From Verrucomicrobiia bacterium DG1235 (GTDB taxonomy: Bacteria > Verrucomicrobiota > Verrucomicrobiia > Opitutales > Opitutaceae), in the NCBI GenBank assembly GCA_000155695.1, contig DS990592.1:2899973-2963972 (forward strand): a stretch of 64,000 nucleotides of DNA. The letters run 5' to 3'. Position numbers and translations under genes: made by a program. Of the stretch, positions 8,386-16,200 are shown piece by piece (position 1 is the stretch's first letter; every line of letters starts with the position of its first letter). Under the pieces are notes generated by a model, which saw only the letters and a list, made by a program, of their open reading frames with translations, was not told the DNA's origin and did no database searches.

Positions 8386-9639
8386 TTATGCCTTCGCGTC
8401 ACCTGAAAGCTGTGGCAAACCGCCTTCAATATGAAGCGTACGCGTCGGAAAGGCGATCGAAGAGCCGCGATCCGCCACCGCTTTCATGAGCTTCAAATTA
8501 ATGCGCTGACGGATATCCATGTGCTCCAGCCAAGCCGTAGTGGACGTGAAATAGTAAACCAGAATCTGCAAAGCGCTATCGCCGAAATCCGTGAAATTCA
8601 CCAAAATGAAATCCTGATTCACTCCCTCGTCTTCGCGTAGCAACTTCCGAATATCCTCCACCAGGCCCTCCATGTTCTCCGGCGACGTGCTGTAGGTCAC
8701 CCCGAGGTACTGCTTGACGCGGCGTTTCGGCATGCGACTCCAATTCTCTATGATTTCGTTGGCCAGCACCTTGTTGGGAATCGTGAGCTGCGACTTCGCC
8801 CAAGTACGCACCTTGGTCGATCTCAGACCGATCTCCTCCACGTCGCCATCCACTCGATCGCCTACCTGAATCCAGTCGCCCACCTTGAAAGGACGATCCG
8901 CCACGATGCTCACCGAACCAAAGAAATTGGCCAAAGACTCCTGGGCAGCTAAAGCCAAGGCCAAGCCGCCAATCCCCATGCCCGCCAGCAAAGAGCCGAC
9001 CGAGTAACCAAGATTCTGAACGACAAGCACAACCGCTACCACAATCAGAAAAACGCGAGCCGTCTTCTTTATCAGAGGAATGAAATGATACACTCCCATG
9101 TCCCGCTGCTTGGCCACATCGACCATCACCTCCGCGAACACATCCACCAACCGCAGCAAACCCCAAAAGAGCACCGTCATCGTGGACGCCTGAAAAATCC
9201 GCAAAACCACAAGGTCCATTCCAGACGTCAGGCTCAGCACGGAAATCGATAGAAAAAATCCGATCACATAAACCATCGCCCCGATCGGACCCGTCATCGC
9301 CGGGATCAACTTGTCATCAAAAGTCCACGCCGTCCTCTCCGCCACCCGCATGAACCAACGAGAGAAAATCACGATCACGATTTTTCGAGCGATAAAGGTG
9401 GCCAGCAGTAAAACGAAAAACAACAGCCAGCGCATACCCGAGTTCCCTCCCAAATCCAAATCGGTCAACTGGCTCAATCGGTTGATCGCGTCCTCCTTCG
9501 CATTCGCGAAACTCTCAAGTTCCCTCGGCGGAACAGCCTCAGGTTCGACCTGCGGGTCAGCGGCCGCCTGCCCCATGACCAATAAACCATAGAACGCGCT
9601 AAAAACGCAAAAAAACGAAACTCTTAAAAACCGTACCAT
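8386..9639 (-). CDS. MscS-family mechanosensitive channel
   Basis: I start it at the ATG at 9639 (417 aa), giving a signal peptide (MVRFLRVSFFCVFSAFYGLL...GQAAA). A GTG six bases upstream (9645) is 10 nt after GGAGG and may be the true start. A much longer frame upstream is Arg-rich and unlike protein. Several membrane helices precede the MscS pore helix and beta domain: LLAGMGIGGLALALAAQESL, then NFFGSVSIVADRPFKVGDWI and STKVRTWAKSQLTIPN. The small C-terminal alpha/beta domain is complete. The expected role is release of solutes on hypo-osmotic shock. It is the first of two MscS-type genes in the window. Confidence 0.92.
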   Translation of the reverse strand: MVRFLRVSFFCVFSAFYGLLVMGQAAADPQVEPEAVPPRELESFANAKEDAINRLSQLTDLDLGGNSGMRWLLFFVLLLATFIARKIVIVIFSRWFMRVAERTAWTFDDKLIPAMTGPIGAMVYVIGFFLSISVLSLTSGMDLVVLRIFQASTMTVLFWGLLRLVDVFAEVMVDVAKQRDMGVYHFIPLIKKTARVFLIVVAVVLVVQNLGYSVGSLLAGMGIGGLALALAAQESLANFFGSVSIVADRPFKVGDWIQVGDRVDGDVEEIGLRSTKVRTWAKSQLTIPNKVLANEIIENWSRMPKRRVKQYLGVTYSTSPENMEGLVEDIRKLLREDEGVNQDFILVNFTDFGDSALQILVYYFTSTTAWLEHMDIRQRINLKLMKAVADRGSSIAFPTRTLHIEGGLPQLSGDAKA

Positions 9640-9724
9640 TTCCACTAAGCACAAACCTCCTCGCCCGCCAGTGACAAGGCCAATAATAAACCCCAACACT
9701 CCCAAACGCTGCCACCCACGAAAA

Positions 9725-9752
9725 AGTCGGCCTCGCCTAAGCGAGACCGACT
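9725..9752 (-). terminator. Rho-independent terminator after the hsp20 pair
   Basis: A hairpin AGTCGG-c-CTCGC / GCGAG-a-CCGACT with a CTAA loop is followed on the minus strand by TTTTTCG. It lies about 35 bp past the stop of the 9788 gene. Confidence 0.8.
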
Positions 9753-9787
9753 CCCCTCCTCCTATCTGTGAGCCCCTAGCCCGACCG

Positions 9788-10207
9788 CTACTTGATAGCG
9801 ATCTGACGAGGCTTCTTGTGCTCTGCCTTCGGTAAGGTGAGCAGCAAAACACCATTCTCTAGATTGGCCGAAATCTTGTCGCCATCGACCTCATCCCCGA
9901 TAGCGAGGCGCAGTCGATAAGCCACTCCGTCCTCTGCGTCGCCCGCGACCGACTTCCAGTCCTTACTGTCAGACCATCCACGGTTCCCCACAATATCAAG
10001 GACCCCGTCAACGAGCGACACCTCTAGATCCTTCTTGCTTACGCTTGGCATGTCGATTTCCGCAACGAAAGACGTATCCAATTCCTCGACACGGTATTTC
10101 GGTCGCAAAGTGCGAATCGGTCGAGCGGAACCGGCGATAGGTTTCGTCGATTCGTCTTCCTTCTTAACTACAGCTTCCTTGTTTTTATTAATGTTTAGTA
10201 AAGTCAT
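9788..10207 (-). CDS. Hsp20/alpha-crystallin small heat-shock protein
   Basis: 139 aa. The alpha-crystallin domain runs from about residue 35 to the end: YRVEELDTSFVAEIDMPSVS, LEVSLVDGVLDIVGNR, and the closing strand NGVLLLTLPKAEHKKPRQI. Its N-terminal arm is short. AAGGAGG lies 8 nt before the ATG, which is strong for this genome. It is 45 bp downstream of a second hsp20 gene and shares its terminator, so the two are probably co-transcribed. It is expected to hold unfolding proteins. Low similarity between the two copies suggests separate roles or hetero-oligomers. Confidence 0.92.
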   Translation of the reverse strand: MTLLNINKNKEAVVKKEDESTKPIAGSARPIRTLRPKYRVEELDTSFVAEIDMPSVSKKDLEVSLVDGVLDIVGNRGWSDSKDWKSVAGDAEDGVAYRLRLAIGDEVDGDKISANLENGVLLLTLPKAEHKKPRQIAIK

Positions 10208-10252
10208 TATTAGGTTCCTCCTTAAATTAAGTATTCGTTATACAACTACTAA

Positions 10253-10720
10253 CTATTTTTTGAAGCTCACTTCGATTTGACGTGGCTTCGCTTTCTCTCC
10301 CTTCGGAAGCGTCAAGCTCAAGACTCCATCGTCATAGTTCGCTACGATTTTTTCTTCCTCCACGCCTTCCGGCAACTCGATCGTCTTGCGATAGCTAAAG
10401 CTGCCTTCCGACTTCGCATCCTTGTCAGCAGCCTCAAACTTTCGAGTAGCCGACACCGTCAGCGCGTCGTTCTCAAGCTCGAGAGAGATATCCCCCTTCT
10501 TAACGCCAGGAAGATCAAGGCGAAGCATGTAAGAATCATCCTTCTCGTACCAGCGCGTCTTCACCGCTCCGCTCGGAACACTGAAAAACGCGTCGTCATG
10601 CAGATCGAAAAGCGACGGGAATCCCGCAAAAAGCGAGTCAAGCTGCTTGTCTAAGCTACCAAAACTGGCAGGCCAGTTCAGCGTATTAAGACGTGAGTTA
10701 TATGGGCTTAAGTATGTCAT
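10253..10720 (-). CDS. Hsp20/alpha-crystallin small heat-shock protein (class A type)
   Basis: The start is the ATG at 10720 (MTYLSPYNSRLN), 6 nt after GAGGAGG, giving 155 aa. A longer frame to 10822 lacks a start signal. The N-terminal arm contains SLFAGFPSLFDLHDDAFFSV. The alpha-crystallin domain follows: WYEKDDSYMLRLDLPGVKKG, LTVSATRKFE, YRKTIELPEGVEEEKIVANY, DGVLSLTLPKGEKAKPRQI and a short C-terminal tail. It is the first gene of the hsp20 pair. Heat induction is expected, but I see no CIRCE element or clear alternative-sigma promoter in the 345 bp upstream. Confidence 0.93.
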   Translation of the reverse strand: MTYLSPYNSRLNTLNWPASFGSLDKQLDSLFAGFPSLFDLHDDAFFSVPSGAVKTRWYEKDDSYMLRLDLPGVKKGDISLELENDALTVSATRKFEAADKDAKSEGSFSYRKTIELPEGVEEEKIVANYDDGVLSLTLPKGEKAKPRQIEVSFKK

Positions 10721-10856
10721 TGTTTTTCCTCCTCTAAGATTTTTGTTGAGTTGTTCGATGCCACTATTCTGCACAATTGATACCAAACACTTAAAACATC
10801 TTACTCTCTGTAAACCAGTCACTTACAGATTATATTGAAAATCGATAGAGCCAAAC

Positions 10857-10888
10857 TGTCACACAACCTACCAGCACTAGGTGTGACA
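10857..10888. repeat. 8-bp perfect inverted repeat, possible operator
   Basis: TGTCACAC (10857-10864) and GTGTGACA (10881-10888) are separated by 16 bp. They sit in the 345-bp divergent interval between hsp20 (start 10720) and the DUF4097 gene (start 11066). No T-run follows, so a protein-binding site is more likely than a terminator. Nothing else recognisable was seen in this interval. Confidence 0.4.
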
Positions 10889-11065
10889 ATTCACACGCCA
10901 AACCAACCCAAGAGCGCTCCTGTGCAGCCATACTTCTCCTGGCCTCACGAAAAAGAGCGGAGCTCCCTATTCCTCCGCCAGGCGCGCCCATTTCTTGAAA
11001 CCCAAAAAAACAAGTAACCTTCGCCCCAGCCAAAGAGTATACATGAGCCAGACACACAATCGCTC

Positions 11066-12046
11066 ATGAAAACAAAACTCCTTTCCCCAGCATTCATCCC
11101 AGCGCTCGCCGCGCTGTTCGCCTTCGCCGTCACAGCCCAAGCAGCAGACGAAGTGCAAACCTTCGAGCTCGACGGCATCAACCAGCTCAAGTTCAGCATC
11201 GCCAAATCAAACGTCTCCATCATCGGCACCGACCGTAGCGACATCCAACTCACCCTCGAAAAACCCTTCACTGGCTTCGACCCTGAAAAGGTCACCCAAA
11301 GCGTGGACCGCGTCGGAGATACCCTGGTAATCGAAATCGAATACGAAAAGAGCGGCAAAGGCTGGTTCTGGTCTTCCGACAACAAAGGCTACTCGGCCGC
11401 CAACCTTATCGTGCCAAACGAACTCGTCGCCTCCATCCGCACCAGCGGCGGAAACGTGACAGCCGAAGCCATCAACGCGCCGCTCACCCTCAACACTTCG
11501 GGCGGAAACATTCGCGCCGCAGACATTAGCGGACGCCTAGACATCAAGACTTCCGGCGGAAACATCCAGCTTCGCCACATCACCGGAGACACCGACGCCC
11601 ACACCTCAGGAGGAAACATCTCCGTCGAGGGACTCGCCGGCGCCGCATCCGTCCACACCTCCGGAGGCAACATCAACATCGAAGGCCAAATCTCATCACT
11701 TAAAGCCCACACTTCGGGCGGACACATCAACGCACACCTCCAAAGCCAGCTAATCGAGCCCCTCGTCCTCAAAACTTCCGGCGGAAACGTCAGCGCCACG
11801 CTCGACCAAGGCATGACCGCCCCCGCAGAGCTCAGCACCTCAGGCGGCAGCGTATCCATCAACCTTCCCCGAGACCAATCATTCAAGATCTACGCCAAAT
11901 CAAGCGGAGGCCACGTCTCGCTCGACCACGGCGGATCCTTCAACGGAAGCCTCAGCAACAAGAAGATCGAAGGTACCGTCAACGGCGACGGCCCCCTCGT
12001 CAAACTCAGCACCCACGGCGGACGCGTGCGCATCTCCGAAATCTAA
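11066..12046 (+). CDS. Exported DUF4097-family beta-repeat protein
   Basis: 326 aa. A signal peptide (to about residue 26, AVTAQAA) is followed by a first beta domain and then about eight turns built on T-S-G-G-N/H every 18 residues (RTSGGNV, NTSGGNI, KTSGGNI, HTSGGNI, HTSGGNI, HTSGGHI, KTSGGNV, STSGGSV). This pattern predicts a right-handed beta-solenoid as known for DUF4097. The biochemical function of the family is unclear. Some members sit near envelope-stress regulators, but here the neighbours are hsp20 (divergent) and truC. A terminator follows at 12121. Confidence 0.88.
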   Translation: MKTKLLSPAFIPALAALFAFAVTAQAADEVQTFELDGINQLKFSIAKSNVSIIGTDRSDIQLTLEKPFTGFDPEKVTQSVDRVGDTLVIEIEYEKSGKGWFWSSDNKGYSAANLIVPNELVASIRTSGGNVTAEAINAPLTLNTSGGNIRAADISGRLDIKTSGGNIQLRHITGDTDAHTSGGNISVEGLAGAASVHTSGGNINIEGQISSLKAHTSGGHINAHLQSQLIEPLVLKTSGGNVSATLDQGMTAPAELSTSGGSVSINLPRDQSFKIYAKSSGGHVSLDHGGSFNGSLSNKKIEGTVNGDGPLVKLSTHGGRVRISEI

Positions 12047-12120
12047 TTCCGCCCCAAACCCAAAAACCAATTTTCAGTACGGTATATCGCTGACATAAGT
12101 TAGCAGATGAAAAGGAGGGA

Positions 12121-12149
12121 AGCCCGCATCCAAACGATGCGGGCTTTTT
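12121..12149 (+). terminator. Rho-independent terminator
   Basis: AGCCCGCATC and GATGCGGGCT form a 10-bp perfect stem with loop CAAAC, followed by TTTTTC. It ends the DUF4097 transcript, 75 bp after its stop. Confidence 0.9.
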
Positions 12150-12334
12150 CCTTTCCCCCAATCTCCCCGAGATAAGAGCTTGCTTGTCACGCGCGCCCCC
12201 AACCCGATCCACTCCAGTCATGCCAACAACCAAACCTACCGGCTCGCCAGAGCCACCTACTCGGCGCCAGCCGACCTGACAATCCCCACACCCCTTACAC
12301 AACCTTCTCCAAGAAAACTTCCACACCTCTTCCA

Positions 12335-12370
12335 TTTCATCCGTGTAAATCCGAGCAATCTGTGGGCAAA
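12335..12370. repeat. Short dispersed-repeat-like string before truC
   Basis: The string TTCATCCGTGTAAATCCG followed by AGCAATCTGTGGGC resembles a short dispersed sequence ("cattcgtgtaaatctgtgg" type) that I recall as common near genes in several bacterial genomes. It lies directly before the truC start. The remainder of the 334-bp interval 12047-12380 holds only the terminator. A genome-wide search is needed to show it is repeated. Confidence 0.3.
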
Positions 12371-12380
12371 TACAAGCCGC

Positions 12381-13130
12381 ATGTCCGATCCTCTAACCGA
12401 GCCAACACCACAACCACCCCTCGAAATCCTCTACCGCGACGAACGCCTCGTCGCCATCCACAAGCCCTCCGGCCTGCTCGTCCACCGCAGCCCCATCGAC
12501 CGCCGCGAAACCCGCTTCGCCATTCAGCTCCTGCGCGACCAAATCGGCCAACACGTCTACCCCGCCCACCGCATCGACCGCCCCACCTCCGGCATTCTCC
12601 TCTTCGGCCTCGACGAGGCAGCAGGTACCGCCCTCTCGCTCCTCTTCCAAAACCGAGAAATCCAAAAAAACTACCTCGCCGTCACCCGAGGTCACCTCCC
12701 CGAATCCGGCCTCATCGACTCCCCCCTCCACAAATACGAAGACGCCGACGGCCACATCAAAAGCTCCGAAACCCAAGAAGCCGAAACCGCCTACCGCCGC
12801 CTCGCCACCACCGAGCTCCCGTATCCAACAGAGAGATACGACACCACCCGCTACTCCCTCGTCGAGCTCACTCCCCACACCGGCCGCCGCCACCAGATCC
12901 GCCGCCACCTCGCCCACATCCGTCACCCCATCATCGGCGACGTCCGCCACGGCTGCAACAAAGCCAACAAGCTCGCCCGCTCCCACTTCGCCATCCACCG
13001 CCTCCTCCTCGCCGCCACCCACGTCGTCTTCGTTCACCCCTTCACAAACGCCCCCCTCAAAATCCACTGCCCCCCAGAGACAAGCTTCCAAACCGCCCTG
13101 CAATGCATCGACCTCCCCGTCCAAGCTTGA
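12381..13130 (+). CDS. truC: tRNA pseudouridine(65) synthase-like protein (RluA family, TruC type)
   Basis: Start chosen at ATG 12381 (MSDPLTEPTP), 249 aa. The frame is open for 67 more codons upstream, but those are Pro/Thr-rich and unlike the family. Core motifs: LVAIHKPSGLLVHRSPID, the catalytic loop HRIDRPTSGILLF (Asp66), HTGRRHQIRRHLAHI and IGDVRHG. The last motif and the short length point to TruC rather than to RluA, RluC or RluD. TruC converts U65 in tRNA to pseudouridine. It appears monocistronic. Confidence 0.85.
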   Translation: MSDPLTEPTPQPPLEILYRDERLVAIHKPSGLLVHRSPIDRRETRFAIQLLRDQIGQHVYPAHRIDRPTSGILLFGLDEAAGTALSLLFQNREIQKNYLAVTRGHLPESGLIDSPLHKYEDADGHIKSSETQEAETAYRRLATTELPYPTERYDTTRYSLVELTPHTGRRHQIRRHLAHIRHPIIGDVRHGCNKANKLARSHFAIHRLLLAATHVVFVHPFTNAPLKIHCPPETSFQTALQCIDLPVQA

Positions 13131-13235
13131 GCCAGTACCTCAAAAAAGCCCACGAATCCGAATACATTTCACATTTTACAGCAATAGCGCTTTCACTTAA
13201 TAAACGTCCGCAGTTCTAGCACATACCTTGCCCCC

Positions 13236-16200
13236 ATGAAAATGCGCCCGCTTCTCTTTCCCACCCTAGCTTGTCTCGTCGCCTTCCTTTCCTCACCCCT
13301 TTCCGCCCTCGAGCCCGCCGACCTCTCCCGCATCCTCGACGCACCCGAGCTCGATTTCACCCTCGAGACCAGCATCGGCGGCGCCGCAGAATCATCAACC
13401 TTCTCCATTGCTGGCGGATCCTCGCTTAAAATCACCCCCGCCTTCGACGCCGAACAAGGAAGCCAGGCCATCATCCTGAAACTAAAAATCGCCGCCTCTG
13501 GCCCGGGCCGGGTCAGCTTCCAAGTCCGCTCCGCCAAAGCCGATCCGCGAATCTTCAGCGTCAACTCCGCTCCGGGCTATGAAGCGCTACCTGAAGTCAT
13601 CGCCGAAGACACCTGGTATCCGGCCTCTTTCACAGTTTTCCCAGAAGCCGAAGAGATCGTCCTCTCCATCTCCACCATTCTCGACAATGGCGACGCCGCT
13701 CTCTACCTGGACGCCTTCTCCTTCCAGCCTGGCGTCAGCATCCAAATCCAAGACATCCCGGAAGCGGGCCCCATCCTGCTCTCTCCCCAAAAAGAACTCT
13801 ACCAAGTGGGCGAACGCGTCAGCGTCTCCCTCCAGCCCGCCGCCTCCTCCATCACCGCTAGTATCACGGAGATCGATCCCCGCTTCGCCATCTCCAAAGA
13901 CCGACCCAATTCCTTCACCATCGTCGCCGAAAACGACCTCGTCCTCCGCGCCACCTACCAACAAGCCCTGGAAATCCCCGGTCTCAAAGCCTCCGCCCGA
14001 CTCGTCAATTCCCTCATCGATCTCGAGGCAGACAATAGCATCACCACCGGCAAGCTGGTCCTCGAAGACATCCCCGCAAATTCTCTCCTCGCTTTCGACG
14101 CTACCCTCGTCGATGGCAAAACCGTCACGATCTACGGCGAAACCTCGATCCCCCTGCTCCGCCTCGAGCGCAGTCTGCCAAACCTCGCCTTCGAAAGCCT
14201 CCCCGGACAAGTCCTCCGATTTGATTTTCCCCTCGCCAAGCTCGAATTCACCCTTGACGAATGGCCCTTGGAAAACCGTGTCCTGATCGAAAACCTGCGG
14301 CTGATCACAAATCCGAGCGTTCTTCTACAAACAAGCGGCCAAGGCTCGGCCTCCGTCGAATACGCGGAAACCAGCGACCCAAACATCCTGCAAGCCACCC
14401 TCACCGCCTTGCCCGAGCCTGGCTGGGTCTTCGAACGCTGGTCCGGCGACATAGACTCATACTCCTCGAGTTTCACCACTCTCCTAGATGGCCCCCGCGT
14501 CACTCAAGCGCGTTTCATCGAAGCCTCCGATTCCGAAAACCGCGACATCGAGTTCACCCTTTCAGCCCCTCCCGGGAGCCTCAGCCTCACGCCTGACAAA
14601 GAAGCCTACCAGATCGGAGACACACTTAGCCTCAGTATCGAGGGGTCATATCGAGACCGTTTCGTCGCCTGGACCGGAGACCTCTATTCGACTTCGCCCA
14701 CAATCGAACTCGAACTCCTCCAGCCTACCCACATCCAGGCCGTCTTCTCCCATCCCATAGAAAACGCCAGCCCCTACGGTATCGAGAATTCAGGCACCCT
14801 CCTCTTCCCTCCTATCGCAAACTCCCAAAACCTCGCCTTCCCCTCCCAGACATTCGCTCTCCAAGACTGGACCGAATTCTCCATCCCCCTCGACGGTCCG
14901 CTGGCCGTGGGCCTGACCTTCAACGGCTATGGTCAAATGTTCGTCCGCGGCTGGCTCGACAACAAGAGCCTGGGCGAAGAAGCCATTTCCATCAGCGGAA
15001 ATACCATCTACTGCAACTCCACCTCGCCCGCAGGCGGCACCCTCCGCATCCGCATAACGAATACAAACGAGTCTCCTCAAACCTTCGGCATTTCCAAATT
15101 GGGCTTCTACCACGACGTAAACCTCTGGCACGACGGAACCAATCCCTACCACAATATCCGTCCAACCTTCACCGTAAGCCCCGAAAAACGCTTTCACGAA
15201 ATCGGCTCCACCGTCACCCTCACCCCCAATCCATACGATCCTCAAGAATTCGTCAGCTGGGACTCCCCACAGCTCTCCGCTGGCGAAAGAGAATACACCC
15301 TTCCGAGCAAGGGCCCTATCCTCGTCAAACCCCACTTCGGCATAGCGGACGAACCAGACGGCATACAATTCCTCCTCAACGAATCCTCTTCATGGAGCCT
15401 CCTCGGCGGAATCGATTTCACCAACAGTAACACATTCGAAAACAACGAGGTCCGCAGCCTCGTGCTCGAAGTCAGCGGCCCCGGCGTCCTCGCATTCACT
15501 CACGCGGCGAATTCACTCTTTCCTTTCGGCAACGTCGAAGAACCCGTAGAGCTCGAAGTCCTAGACGATGGAGCTCCAGCCCGACTCGGCGACTTCAAAC
15601 TAACCAGCAAGCAAGGTGACCGAGAGCTCCTCATCGACGCAGGCCTACACCGTATCGAGATCCTCACTACAATTTCCCTAGAAGCCATCGCCAAAGACGT
15701 CGATGTCACCTTGACCCGCCTAAACGACTTCCAGTTCATACCCGGCTACGCAGTAGTCAGCGACCCCAGCTACCCGCAAGCCCTCGCAGTCGCGCCCCCG
15801 CAAACCCCAGCCGTCTACGCCCCGGGCACCTCCGTCACCATCAGCGACGCCTACCTCTGGGAAGCCCCGTTCGGACGCTGGACCGGCGATCTCGCCGGTT
15901 CGCCTTCCACCGTCCAACTCGAGCTCGACCGACACATCGTCGCCAATCCCGCCGAATCACTCACCCGCCAGTTCGACATCCTCTCTTCCACTATTACCGA
16001 AAACGCTCGCTTCAGCACCATCGCGGAAGCCTCCAGCATCATCTACTACATCGAAAGCTCAAGCGGCCCCACCGAGCTCACCTTCGAAATCCCCGCCCTC
16101 ACCGAACTGTCCTTAAGCCTCGGATCCTACAACGCGCCTACCCAAGTCATCGTAAACGACACAACCGCATACTCCGGAGCTTCCGACTCCATAGACATCA

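Noticed and set aside
10835-11017. A 60-codon plus-strand frame between hsp20 and DUF4097
   Set aside because: TTG start, no motif, and it covers the inverted repeat; intergenic by all other signs.
12393-13124. A 243-codon minus-strand frame within truC
   Set aside because: Val/Gly/Asp-rich shadow of TruC, which carries all catalytic motifs on the plus strand.
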